64,000 nucleotides of DNA from Cylindrotheca closterium (taxonomy: Eukaryota; Bacillariophyta; Bacillariophyceae; Bacillariales; Bacillariaceae), in NCBI GenBank assembly GCA_933822405.4, contig CAKOGP040001980.1:62001-126000 (forward strand), in the 5' to 3' direction. The notes beneath the pieces are model-generated. The model ran no database searches, was not told where the DNA came from, and was given only the letters and a program-made list of their open reading frames with translations. Both the position numbers and the translations under genes were made by a program. Shown in pieces: positions 52,908-64,000 of the stretch (positions are counted from its first letter, which is position 1; the number at the start of each line of letters is the position of its first letter).

Positions 52908-55181
52908 CTACAACTACACAAAATACAATCAGGCGAGACTTCTTTTCTTCGCTAGATGTATTCAACTTTGTCACCCTTACTGGCGCTATCTCTTGGTTTT
53001 AATGGGCACTGCTAAAACTTGATACAAGCGATAGCCACGAAATTCAAAAATGTGGCAATCAACGGATCCAGAACAGTTGCTGTTATAGTTGTGGAGTGTG
53101 TAGGTACATAGCTTTGGTTTCGAAGTTCACTATCTACTTGACCCTTTGTGTCGTAATTGCCGGAACCATTTTGTCCGTTATGTAGAAAATCGAAAGGTTC
53201 GGCTTTAGTAAGTCCGACCATTAAGTGATTTGTCAAACTTCCGGCAACTTTTTACTCTAAGGACGCCCGGCGGGTTCGACTGAGACATTAGTTTTTTTTC
53301 GGAGTGTCGATGATTCCGGATGTTGAAGCCGTTACAGTGACGCTAAAGCCTTTTGATATCAATGCTGCGAGAAGCATTTCAACACTCCGCAAAGCGTCAT
53401 CACTGTTTGAAACGGCGCTGTCTGAGGTGTGCATACGCTTGCAATTGTTTCCTCCAACATGCCAGCAACATGATTGCAATTTGCTAGACAGCCAACTCGG
53501 TTTCGAGCACGACGACCGGGGGCTTTCCATGCCTAAAGGATAACGGGGATTTCCCATGCTACAATGATGGCAACGACTCACCCATTGCTATCTAAGCTCT
53601 GTGTTGGATGCCATGATATGCATTATTGATGAACTGATTGGCATCTCGCTCCCCATATGTCTATCTGTAAGCTTGTTGTTCAGCAGCACCCAACAAGGTA
53701 CATCCACATGATTGAGCATCAGAAAACATGGGTCATCGCGCGTCGGACGAGAGAGAAAATCAATCAATGCGTTCCCTTCTTCTCAAGAAGTATGGACGAT
53801 GTCGAATTGATTGGCCAGAAAGGATCTGATTGATTCATTCATTCATTCTCCACCATTGGTGTTTCATTGGTGGGGACGCAACAGGAGGCAGACTGGACAG
53901 ACGACAATACACCGCGCGTTTGGTGTTAACCAAATGGCATTTGTTTGATGATGTGATTATGATGGTCATTGTAGCGCCGGTGGATCCGAATGTTGTCTTG
54001 CAAGCCAGAGCCGGAGCCACAATGCTGTAAGGTCGATGTGAGGGAGCGAGATTTTATTGGACAGGTAGCTAGTAGCTGTATCAGCAGAAACTATGAGCCA
54101 ATAGCCAAACAGTTGTGTTGAAGTCTCATGGGTCAAAATGTGCTATCAATCGCGTGGAATGAATGCATGAATGAATGAATGAACGAATGAATGAATCAAC
54201 CAATCAAAGAATCGCGTTGATGCGAATTTTTTCAATCAGCAGGAAAGAAGATGTTCTAGAAAGGAGAGTGGTGCATATGTCAAGTCAGGTAGAAAAAGAA
54301 GTTGACAGATTTTAAAAAGCGTCAGATGTAATCACAGCGCGACACTATGCCTCATCACCAAGCATCATTTTGGAAGGTATAGAATCAATATGATACCACT
54401 TCTTCTTTTAGTAGCTATCTTCTTAAAAGTACTACCAGTAGATCCTCCTACAGTAACATCATTCGTATCTTGTTTTTTGAGTTAATAAAAAAGTTCAAAG
54501 ATTTGAAAAGGCAGTAGTGCAGTCATTTCCTCTTCTCCCTATTTCCAAGACCATCACTGGTTGCCGGAGAGAAATCATTGTTCAAGCAAGATCAGAATTC
54601 ACCATTTCTCCAGTCGTGAAAGAGTACTCGTACTCGTACTGTACCAACGATAGACTGTACCAGGTACCTGGTAGTGTGTACCTAGTATTTTGCTACAGGA
54701 CTTTACAGAAGTGGAAAAAGGAACTCTCAAAAAACTGACTCAAAAACTGACAACTTGGTTTCTCTAAATCTTTCGACATTCTGCGGGAACACTGACACAA
54801 TCAAAAGAGCGAATCAACCGTCGTTCGACCGAACTCGATTGTGGTCGTGATCGACGGTGGTGAAACATGCTTCTTCAATTAATGAAGTCTGGACAAAAGC
54901 TTACGTGGCAGGTTCTTGTTGCAGTTGGATCTCATGTCTCTTAAACTTACACTTAACGTGAAAGGTGGGTCGTTAAATCATTCCTGCAGCTATTTTTATG
55001 AACAACCAATCACGTCACACTTAGCCATATGGCATGATGAAACCACAACTATAGCAACCTCCCGTAACCAGGTACGACAGACACTCTGGTACCTCCTCTG
55101 ATCTTCACCAGCAGCGAGAGGCGTCCGCAGCTGCAGGAACGAGTGAAACCCAAACAAAAAGTAGATTAAACACGGAAGACG
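52908..55181. promoter_or_regulatory. 2.3 kb divergent spacer before bHLH-PAS gene B
   Basis: Upstream DNA for the Cys/His-rich gene and bHLH-PAS gene B. It contains a GAAT tetranucleotide tract (54157-54196), a tactcg triplet-like repeat (54624-54640), a perfect 16-base palindrome taccaggtacctggta at 54658-54673, and accaggtac at 55068-55076. A 75-codon plus-strand frame at 53310-53543 has codon-like composition but no recognised content. No RNA gene is seen. Confidence 0.4.
54157..54196. repeat. GAAT tetranucleotide microsatellite
   Basis: Nine or so imperfect copies of GAAT (with gcat and gaac variants) in the spacer about 1 kb upstream of bHLH-PAS gene B. Confidence 0.85.
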
Positions 55182-56819
55182 ATGAATACAAGCAACAACG
55201 ACAGCGACACGACGATACTAGGAAAACCAGTTTATAACGACGTTAGTGATGGAAATCAGTCAGCAAACAGAATGATGTTCGATAAGAGTAACGAAGGATC
55301 CATTGATGATCTCAACTTCAATGAGTCACTCGATGCGTTTCTGTACAGCGAGAATCTCACTGACGTAACAACCCCGATGCAACACGAGTTGACGGTTTCG
55401 GATGGTATGAACAACCTAAGAAATTATTCAATGGACACGACTAGCGTGCCTGGAATGATGACAGGGGAGGAAGCGGTGAACCCCACTTCCACTACCACTG
55501 CAACAGCCCGTGCGCCGGATAACACCGCTAGCAGCACCGTGTATCCCACGCTCGCAAGCATACCTTACAATATTGCTCTGCCTGGTCAGTCGGCTGCCCA
55601 AGGATCTTACAACCAAAGAAACGCTGCTTCTTTCTCTCCAACACCTCTCGCTCCTCAATCGGTTGCTTTGGCTCCTCAGCAGCAGTATTCCTCTGCTGTA
55701 GCCTTTTCCAATCCACCAGCTACGACTGCAGCACCTGATCAGAACCACCAGCAAGAACAACAACAACAACACAACGGACAGCCATCGAACAAACGAAAGG
55801 CGGCAAAGAGCAGTACCACTGCAAGACCGAAACGAATGCGTGGGGATGCCACTGCGGTCTCGGAAGATGATGATGAGAGACACAAACGAAGACAGGGTCG
55901 AAATGTAAGAGAGCAACAGCGATCACAGAGAATTACGCAGCAAATAGATCACCTTCGCGAGGTTCTATCAGGCGCGAATATTGCCTTCAAACCAGACAAG
56001 TACTCGACTCTGGTGACGGTTGCGGATTACATTAAACAACTTCAAGCCAAGTCTGCTGCTCTGGATGCGGAGCATGGAAAGCTACTCAGTACTATCTCAA
56101 AGACAAATAAAATTGTCAATAATCAATACTTGCCAGCTTCCACGACGGGTGAAAACCCACCTGGAGATATGATTGATGGTGCGAGCCTTGGGGATGCGAA
56201 CGGCCATGCCAACGAATCACCATCATCCTCGGAAGGCGTGTTAGTACCCAATATTGATTATCGAAGCGTCTTTGCATCTTGTGGAGTCCCACTCGCTGTA
56301 GCCAGCATTGATGGTCGCTTCCTAGATTGCAATGCCGAGTTTCTCAAGGTTATAGGGTACTCGAAAGGAGAATTGCTCCCCTGTCATCACCTCACCTCGG
56401 TCCCAGACGAGGTGCCTTCCGAACTCTCTACCGAACAAGACACGGACGCCAACAAGAATTTATCACTATTCAACTTGTTGCATAGAGATCACATGGAAGC
56501 AGTATTTCTGGCCATGAGTGAAATGCTCAAGAGACCAGCCAAGACTACTATTGCAATCACCACCAAGCCATTGCCTGGACAAGACTGTTGGGCAGGCTAC
56601 GTCTATTTGACCCGACTCCCTGAAACAAAGGTGCGAATCGATTTTGCGTTTTAAAGTTTTTCAATTTTTCGTTTGGTTCCTTGCGCTAACCTTTCTTCTC
56701 TATTTCTTTCTTGACTTTTTACGTTGCAGATGCGAATGAATGTTTCTTTGGTCCGAGGCAGTCAAGGAGGGGCCAAGTTCTTTGACTGTTCGCTCTTGCC
56801 TGTTCCCAGTAGTGGATGA
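55182..56819 (+). CDS. bHLH-PAS transcription factor B (RITMO1/bHLH1-like paralogue), 2 exons
   Basis: Exons are 55182-56630 and 56730-56819, phase 0, 512 residues. The bHLH lies at about 229-290: RHKRRQGRNVREQQRSQRIT, then AFKPDKYSTLVTVADYIKQL. The PAS domain begins at about 357 (VFASCGVPLAVASIDGRFLD, LKVIGYSKGELL) and continues through FNLLHRDHMEAVFLAMSEML and WAGYVYLTRLPETK. The last exon reads MRMNVSLVRGSQGGAKFFDC and ends SSG. Intron position, phase and terminal exon match gene A, showing they are paralogues. B keeps a longer PAS region (an insertion of about 20 residues with TEQDTDANKN). The donor is GTGCGA, a non-standard but tolerated form. A Gln/Ser-rich N-terminus precedes an NLS-like KKRKAAKSS/RPKRMRG region. 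Confidence 0.85.
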
Positions 56820-57254
56820 GCAATGAGATTGCACACAAATTTTGGGAATGCATGGAAGGAAAAGTGCGCATTCGCTGTCTGGTGACGATGAGGAGCCCAA
56901 AGTTCTGTGGCAGCCATCGTTCACCATTCGTTTGCGCAAAAGAGCCAAAAATTCACGAGCTCGCAAAAAGATCAATTCACATCATATCTGATGAACATTA
57001 GAAGGAGAAAATAAACGAGTCAACCAAGTAATCATGGAACATGATTCTGAGAATTCTCAAGGGATCGAAAGCCTAAGAGTGGCGACACTTGATGGTGCAA
57101 TCTGTTTACAATGTTTTGTGCAGACTGTATATCGTACTTGAATGTTCATCAATTTAGAATATAATGTATTATAAATGATTTGTCAGTGATGAAATGATTG
57201 CTGTTACCGTTTCCGTTTTAGGTACGGTCTATTCTAATAAATTTGTTCGTTTAT
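56820..57254. other. Convergent 3' flanks of bHLH-PAS B and prenyltransferase genes
   Basis: 3' UTRs of two converging genes, AT-rich with polyadenylation-like aataaa elements near 57236-57241. Unlike gene A, no repeat of the terminal exon is seen here. Confidence 0.4.
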
Positions 57255-58629
57255 TTATTTTCCAAACCTCCGTATTCTGCCCTGGGCATAGCTTCGAATG
57301 ACGCGCATCAGATCCTCTTTTTCAACGGCGGGCCAAGGCTTGTCTAGAAAGAACATTTCGGTATAGGCCAATTGCCAGAGTAGAAAGTTGCTGATTCGGA
57401 CTTCTCCAGATGTTCGTATCAACACATCCGGATCGCCCGAGTGACACGTCAAGAGACGGCTTTGAAACAATTCTTCGTCAATGGAATCTACATCAATGGT
57501 TCGTTTCTCAATGTCTCTAGCAATGGATTTAGTAGCTTCCACAATCTCCCCACGACTACCGTAACTAAGGCAAATGTTCATCGTCAATCCAGTGCAGTGC
57601 CGAGTCTCGTCAACCATTCGTTTAATCCCTTGCTTGACATGCTTTGGGATCTGAGAAGAAACGTTCGTGAGGAATCAATGCAAATTTCAAACACGTATCA
57701 TCAGCATTAGGTTCCTTTCGTACCCTTGTAGAGTCTGTGGACAGAACGATAATCCTAATGTTCCGCTCCAGAGCTTCGACTCTCAATTCGTCACAGTACT
57801 TTGCGAAAATTGCCATCAACGAGGCCACTTCCGACGGATCTCGGCTCCAGTTTTCCGTCGAAAAGGCATAGACTGTCAGGACTGACACATGTTCGGCAAT
57901 ACACCATTTGGCGAATTCTACAAGCTTGGAGCTTCCATCCCAATGCCCCTTTGAAACGCTCCCATACTTTTCCCTACCGTATCTCCTGTTTCCGTCCATG
58001 ATAACAGCCACATGTTGAGGAACCTTGCAACGATCCACGCCGCTTTCTGAATGGGTGCCGTTGTCACTCTTCAGACCGGCTCGTACTAAGTGTTCGCGGG
58101 TTTCGGAAACAATTGACGGGTGCACCTCAGAGGATGTTGCTTTCTTCGGTTGTTCCTTCTTGACAGCTGATTGCACGCTAGGAGTATAAGATTCCCCAGT
58201 GGTGAACATAAATAGATGCGAAACCATCCCTAGTGCATGCACGGTAGTCCATGAAATCCAATCAGTAGCTACCTTTTTCCTGCGTGTCGTACCCTTGCTT
58301 TTAAGGTCTGTTGTTGTCTGACAACCCATGACATAACCAATGCAGATGCCAACAAGCAATGGTGCGAGACACAGAAGAAAAGGCCGACCATGATATGATC
58401 GCGCCATCTTCAGCAATATTTCCTTCAACCACGTAAGGACTCTCCACCACAGTGGTCTATCTTCAAAGCATGGCATCATTGACCCGTCGTAACCTCCTGG
58501 ACATTGATGGCTGATATTCTCGGGGATATTTATCAGCTCATATACTTCATCATCTACAGGAAATGCGCGGTATGCTTTCATGGCTCCTTGATGCCATGGG
58601 CCCTCGTGATCTACTACTCGTACGTTCAT
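57255..58629 (-). CDS. cis-Prenyltransferase (dehydrodolichyl/undecaprenyl diphosphate synthase), 2 exons
   Basis: Exons are 57724-58629 and 57255-57650 on the minus strand, about 433 residues. The catalytic core starts near residue 205: HVAVIMDGNRRYGREKYG with the essential Asp, then VLTVYAFSTENWSRDPSEVA. After the intron come ICLSYGSRGEI and DPDVLIRTSGEVRISNFLLW, followed by QLAYTE, the family's C-terminal signature. The enzyme adds cis-isoprene units to farnesyl diphosphate to build the lipid carrier for glycosylation. A long N-terminal extension contains one membrane helix (FLLCLAPLLVGICIGYVMG) preceded by a Trp-rich stretch, suggesting ER or plastid-membrane attachment. Together with the adjacent glycosyltransferase it could serve glycan synthesis, though adjacency alone is weak evidence. 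Confidence 0.9.
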
Positions 58630-58818
58630 GGTTGGAGTCGATTCGGGATGTTTCTATACTACTGTACCGGTAGGTTTTTGAATCCATCTGAGAAAGTAGA
58701 TAAATGAAAATGTGGACGTGGCCAAAGTTATCTCCTTTTCTCCAAATCTATGCTTTCCTTTGTCTGAATCTCTCATGATGCATCACGAAACAAAAATCTC
58801 AACCGAAACCAAGCTACA
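58630..58818. promoter_or_regulatory. Divergent promoter, prenyltransferase and glycosyltransferase genes
   Basis: A 189-base shared upstream region. It contains gtaccggta at 58664-58672. No other element is clear. Confidence 0.35.
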
Positions 58819-61755
58819 ATGAGCAAGATGAAGCGCCATGCCAGGAATCGGACGAATCTGCGGTCGTCGACGATCTTAAAGATTGCATTGTTGATTGTTA
58901 TATTTATTCTGGGAGCCGCTTTAATGTTCACCTCTCTGTCGAACCCACAAGTATCAGGAAACAAAAAACTTCCAATATTGTCAACCAGGCTTGGAGGTCA
59001 CAAAAATAGGATTGCAATCATCATTCCGTTTGTTGGAGAAGGACCAGAAGCTGTTCCTCCATATCTAGAATTGTTTTGTGCTTCAGCGGCTGGTTCAAGT
59101 GCTCTTGTAGATTTTCTGCTGATTCACAACGGGGTACTTGATGGATACCATGGGGACAAGTGTCCGAAAAATGTGATATTTATTTCTCTCCAGACGATGA
59201 ATGATTTCTCAAGAGCGCTGATCAAGGTTGTCGATAAAGTGGATGAAGGTGACATCAAGTTTGGAAGTAAAGAGAAACTGGCAAAAGCTCTCACCAAGCT
59301 AATTGATGCGTATCCATACATCATGGTTGAGTTTAAGCCAGCTTTGGGTCATATTTTCTCAGATTATCTGAAGGGATATACGCACTGGGGGTATTCCGAT
59401 CTAGATATTCTGTTTGGTGACCTTCCAAGATTTATCACGGAAGATGAATTGACAGAGTTTGTAAGTCTGAATCAACTTGAACGGCGTCTTTCCTTCATTG
59501 CTATCAACCGACACCACCTATCTCACGTCACTCTTATTAGGATATCGTTACGTATTCATTCGGGGACCAAAGTAGACTGTATTTGAGAGGCCAATTTACA
59601 TTTCACAAAAATAACCAAAAGATCAATCAGCTATGGAGATCTTGCACTTATCTCACTCATATGGACGAGAGATTCGTTGACATCATGTCGGGAAATCGGC
59701 AGCTGCACTTTGAATCGGCTGAAGGGTGCTATTCCAACGCAATCTTGCAACAGCCAGATATTAAGGTGAAGTATGCTGTAAAGGCATTTACAGATGTTCG
59801 AGAATCAGACACAATGTATACACATGGACTATATGTGAGCACTGGAGGCAGGAATGACGCCCACACGTTAGTCTTCAAAGCTGGAAGTGCGGATTCCGAT
59901 GGAAAGTCGCTAGCACTGATAGCGGATAAATGGTTTGACATGCAAACGGACTACAATGATAGAAAGAAGCCTATAGTTTGGGAATATGGAGAAAGAGAGC
60001 AAGTGGAACATGTGGAGAATCCTGAGGCAAAATGCATGTACTGGGCGCAACAGAAGTATCAGTCGAAACTTTGCGTAGATTCCTTAGAATCTGATGAAAC
60101 CGTTTTCTGGATCAACGGTGTTTTGTACAAACAGAAACATGAAAAGATGCAACTTCCTGGAAACATCATCACTGCTCCATTCTTCCACTTTCAAGAATGG
60201 AAGCGTTACTATAGGACGACACAGCTCACTGGATTTCACAGAGGTGGAGCCTTGAAAACATTTGTCCTTACCAAGGAAGGAGTACTGCCTATTTTCCCAC
60301 ACGAATTTTCAAGAAAAGATCCCCGACTACCTTCCCCGCTGGGAATACCTCTGTTTAAATGGAATGGTGTCAAGAAAGACAATCGAAAGCAACTTCCTGA
60401 TCACAGCTACTGTTTAGAATCTGGTCCGCGCAAGAAACCTCCTACGCCTCCAGCTCCAAAATGCCATAAAATGACGTCATGGCGTGATCAAGAGACCGTC
60501 GAGATTCTTTCGGGTGCTCCAGCATGGACACAGATTGATATGCAAGCAGAGGTTACAATGGTCCTGACGCTACAAATTCAGGCGGAACAGGCTGCCGATT
60601 CAAGCAATTTATCGCCTATCCTGAACCTCCTTGCGATGTATCTTAATCGCTGGCAAGGACAGCCAAGTGTTCTAGTCATTCATGTGTCTGCAGCAACTCC
60701 AGAAACGATCTCAAAACTACGAGCCAAGCTCGGACCAGGATCCGACCTCTCGTACTACGGAATGGATACCTGCCTTGTGGGGGCAATTTTTAGCCGGGAA
60801 TCAAAGGTTTTTAGCCGAAAAGCGTTGCTTAATATGGCATTCGATGCTGCTCCAACGAGATGGGTCCTGAGTGGATTTGAAATCGAACGAGGAATTGCAA
60901 TCTCCCAGGTAAGTACGTTCCAAAAAAAAAGTTTATTTTGTTTCCACTAGTATACTAATCTCTCCGCTCTGCTAACAGGATACTGCTTTCTTTGCTCACC
61001 GCGTGGCTGTGTCACGCGACATCTCATCTGGATCTGTGTTTATATTGCCCCAATTTGGTGTGGTGAATGAGGAAAATGATTTCACTATTCCGTCTTTGTT
61101 CAAAACAAACAAAGGTGGCAACTTAGTAGAAACACTTGCGCAAATCGATCGCGAAATATGCAACGATGGAGAAGACAATAAGGATGGCAAGGATCACGCG
61201 TTTATGGAGGTCCATGATCTATGGATGAGGTCGACGCAACGGCTTGTCGCAGGCGCAACGTCATCAGATGAAAAGTCGATTGAAGACGAGGCCCTGATGC
61301 TTGACGAGATACAGCTGAAGATGATTAGCCTTTTGGCTGAAAAGAATCATTACGATCTGTTTGCATTTGATGTGTCGCCTATTCTTTTGATCGACAATCT
61401 TGGTCCCCGTACTGGGATACTGACATCTGATTTTGTAAGAGAGGTAGAAGAGTTTGGAGGAAAGCTCTGCTACAATGGTTTGCGGCTGTCACAACTTGCC
61501 ACGTACGGTTACAGCATCAATGTTCTCGCTGGTGCATTCGGATTGTCAACGCCTACAACTAGGAGCTATGCAGCTTCTGGAATCCCAAAAAAGAGTTCTC
61601 TCGGCACATCTCGGTGTGATGGCTGCTTCTTTTTTGATGAAGAGCACGAAGAGATCCTGGAGTCCATTTCAAAGGACGAACGAGCAAGACCGGCGAAAGC
61701 TGCCTTGCTGTGGTTACATGAAGAAGATGGGGCAAAGCTTCATGGTCACACATAG
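58819..61755 (+). CDS. Golgi-type glycosyltransferase (DUF6625-like plus second transferase region), 3 exons
   Basis: Exons are 58819-59460, 59541-60908 and 60979-61755, all phase 0, 928 residues. It is a type II membrane protein: a basic cytosolic tail, then a helix at about residues 19-40 (ILKIALLIVIFILGAALMF). Residues about 60-330 resemble DUF6625: IAIIIPFVGEGPEAVPPYLE, GYTHWGYSDLDILFGDLPRF with the putative DxD, and, after intron 1, LRGQFTFHKNNQKINQLW. The C-terminal half (from about 550) looks like a second, degenerate GT-A domain of LARGE/GT49 type: LLAMYLNRWQGQPSVLVIHV, then ALLNMAFDAAPTRWVLS, and after intron 2 FFAHRVAVSRD with FILPQFGVV. The donor and acceptor sugars are unknown. 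Confidence 0.75.
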
Positions 61756-61824
61756 GTTGGTTACTTCCTTACCTCAGGAAGCACATTCTGTATACTTTTC
61801 AAATATCATTGTACAATAAATGGT

Positions 61825-64000
61825 TTATGATCTATCAATTTTTTCACAAGACTTTTCCAGCCATTTCATTGCCGGGCTGTCTGCCTCTAGTAGCGGGCTG
61901 ACCTTCTCGAAAACTTCAGCGTGATAGCTATCCAACCAATCAAACTCGGCCTTGGTCATCAAGTCGAGTTTGATCAAGTTCTTTTGAATTGGAATCATCG
62001 TCAATCGAGCAAACTTCAAAAATTTCTTTTCTGCAGGACCAACTTCGAAAGAGGGGTCGTTGTGCTCGGGCTTGACATATTGCATCTCCAAAAGGTTTTC
62101 AATTCGGATACCAAAGTTACCGTCTTCATAGTATCCTGGTTCGTTGCTGACCACCATTCCCTTCTTCAGTCCCTCCTTGTTTCCAAAACGGGGGCTAATG
62201 CTGTGGGGCCCCTCGTGAACGTTCAATGCTGCTCCCACACCATGCCCAGTACCATGCCCGTAGTCCTTGCCGGCCTCCCAAAGAGCTTTTCGTGCAAAGA
62301 CATCCAAGACGAATCCCGGAGTGTCCTCGGGAAAGATCATAGAGTCGACACCAATGTTACCCTTTAACACTCGGGTGTATGTATCCTTGAATTCCTCAGT
62401 AGCCTCTCCAAACTGCCACGTTCTCGTCACATCTGTTGTACCGTAGGTGTATTGACCACCGGAATCGATGAGTATTGGTTGCGAAGCATCCAAGTATTTC
62501 ATGAGTTCATCTTCCGAGGCACGGTAGTGAATGATGGCAGCGTTAGGACCAACACCAGCAATGGTGGGGAAGGAGCATTCCAAGAATCCTGGTTGTTCTG
62601 CCCGATATCCTGTCAGGACTCGATCGATTTCGACCTCGCTGACCGATCTTCCTTCATTCACAATGGTATTCTCGAGCCAAGCAATAAACTTGGCCATCGC
62701 AGCACCATCCACGATGTGAGCCTTTCTCATTCCTTCCAATTCAGCGTCGTTCTTGCACCCCTTCATGGGAGTAATGGCGTTCTGACTGTCCACTAGTGCC
62801 TTTTCAGGGATGACGGCACTGATGGCAAGATTGGATCGTGAGCAGTCGATCCAAACCTTCCTTCCTTCACCTTCGCAATGTTCTTTGACGTCATCCACAA
62901 TCGCATCGTATTCCTTAATAGTAACTTCCTTAAGGTGTTCCTTTACTTCAGCGGATTCAACCTTGCGTGAATCGCAATATAACGTAATCTCATCATTGGT
63001 CACAGTCACATACGCAATTCCAACTGGGCAAGTATCGACATCTCCCATCGCTCGAACATTCAGCAAGTAGGCAACATCATCAAGGGCACCAAATACAGCC
63101 ATGGTTGCTTTCTTCTCCTCCATTTCTTTGCGGACACTCTCTACCTTTTCCGCTATCGAAACTCCAGCAAACTCCAATGGATGTGGTCGAAAGGGATTGT
63201 ACGGAACTTCTGGGCGAGCTTCTCCCCAGATGGGATCAATCAAGTTAGGATGAGAAGTAACCAACTCTCCGATGGGATCGGCATCATCGCTAAGGTCCAG
63301 CTCTTTCTTGGCGGATTCGATAAACGCCTCGTTGAGATCCTTGGCAAATGAAGCTGGGTGCTGATGACGATGGAATTGAGAAAAAAGATATGATGAGTCA
63401 CACACCCATTGCAAAAATATGTCCCTTGCATTTTCAGTCACTACATACCACAAATGGATCAATGCCAACCTTGAGAGCGCCATGACTCTTAAATCTTTCC
63501 GCAGCCAAATCCCCTAGGTATTCAACAATGGTCTTGACTTTGGGTTGCCCTTGCTTTTGTAGTGTCCACAAAGATCCATCAATATTCATTGACGCTTCGT
63601 TCCAATATCTCGAATCCGTCCACAGGTGCGCCTCATCTTGGGTTACCACCGCTGTTCCAGCACTTCCACCAAAATCGGTCATGAATTTTCGTCGCATATA
63701 GGCTTCTGGAACATATTCACTCAAGTGTGGATCATCTGATGGAACAATGAACGCATCCAAACTGAGCTCCTTCATTTTGGCTCTCAGGGCCTCTAATTTT
63801 TCTGCAGGTGTCATGATGTCGCTGACAATGGGAGAAGCTTCAGAGATATCTGATGTGGTAGTTGATACCAAGGATCGCTGCACCAACGAAGACCTTGTAG
63901 TGAGAAGTGGAGATTGGGCTGAAATGCTGCCTCCTCTCACAAATGATCCCCACGAACCCAACGAGGGGGACGAGAAACTGGCGGCCGAGGGGCTGGACGC
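61825..64000 (-). CDS. Xaa-Pro aminopeptidase (APP, M24B), 5' end beyond window
   Basis: Exons are 63449 to beyond 64000 and 61825-63360 on the minus strand; about 696 residues are visible. The frame is still open at the right edge, so the N-terminus is missing. A Ser/Thr-rich leader precedes the creatinase N-terminal domain (LEALRAKMKELSLDAFIVPS, TDSRYWNEA). The pita-bread domain has the metal ligands: DSGGQYTYGTTDVTRTW (two Asp), GHGTGHGVGAALNVHEGP (His), SNEPGYYEDGNFGIRIEN (two Glu). The enzyme removes the first residue when proline is second, using two Mn2+ or Zn2+. The length and the three-part build match eukaryotic APP1. The leader may be an organelle presequence, but its beginning is not visible. 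The 3' end lies 69 bases from that of the glycosyltransferase gene. Confidence 0.93.

Noticed and set aside
53310..53543. 75-codon plus-strand frame with reasonable codon use
   Set aside because: No recognisable domain, no splice context, and an overlapping 97-codon frame on the other strand. Too short to support.
54017..54017. Possible transposon or retroelement in the 52.9-55.2 kb spacer
   Set aside because: No terminal repeats, transposase, integrase or reverse transcriptase motifs were found there. Only microsatellites and palindromes are seen.

Overview
The window is nuclear DNA from a diatom, probably a pennate one. The coding content is dense (about 31 protein genes in 64 kb), on both strands, with short GT-AG introns of about 63-113 bases. 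The organism call rests on three things. Several genes begin with a signal peptide followed by a Phe-containing ASAFAP-like junction (for example SAFAPPG at 24.3 kb), the import signal of red-algal-derived complex plastids. Diatom-type families are present: a DUF6824 'LLGRGGGTNNH' protein, an HSF-type DNA-binding protein, and bHLH-PAS proteins of the RITMO1/bHLH1 kind. There are no operons and no bacterial signals. No tRNA, rRNA, CRISPR array or intact transposon was seen.

Left part (0.3-24.4 kb): a helical-repeat protein with a signal peptide; a methyltransferase-like protein; an HSF transcription factor; a thylakoid-lumen pentapeptide protein; a CYP97-like cytochrome P450; a plastid-targeted TauD-like dioxygenase; a fused DUF3593-DUF2499(Ycf49)-DUF1279 membrane protein; an MTHFSD-like protein; a CAX Ca2+/H+ antiporter; a small coiled-coil protein; a RUS/DUF647 protein; a DUF445 membrane protein; and a plastid SDR resembling chlorophyll b reductases. 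Much of this stretch concerns the plastid.

Middle (24.6-38.5 kb): a TMEM151-like membrane protein, an M6 metalloprotease with a GPI-type tail, an SLC35B1-like ER transporter with a KKxx signal, a type IA topoisomerase fused to three HMG boxes, a UBC6/UBE2J-like E2 enzyme with a signal-like N-terminus, an unrecognised basic protein, and an AAAP amino-acid transporter.

Right part (38.9-56.8 kb) is rich in regulators: the DUF6824 protein, a large helical protein of unknown function, a CCCH zinc-finger protein, and two paralogous bHLH-PAS genes about 4.6 kb apart. These flank an inverted gene for a Cys/His-rich protein. Downstream of the first bHLH-PAS gene lies a decayed tandem array made from its own last exon and 3' flank, the most unusual structure in the window. 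The last 7 kb hold a cis-prenyltransferase, a three-exon Golgi-type glycosyltransferase, and the 3' portion of an aminopeptidase P gene that runs off the right edge.

Two window-wide patterns stand out. GTACC-rich palindromes (such as acctggtaccaggt and taccggta) recur mostly in intergenic DNA. Three neighbouring genes between 7.7 and 11 kb appear to use AAG 3' splice sites.
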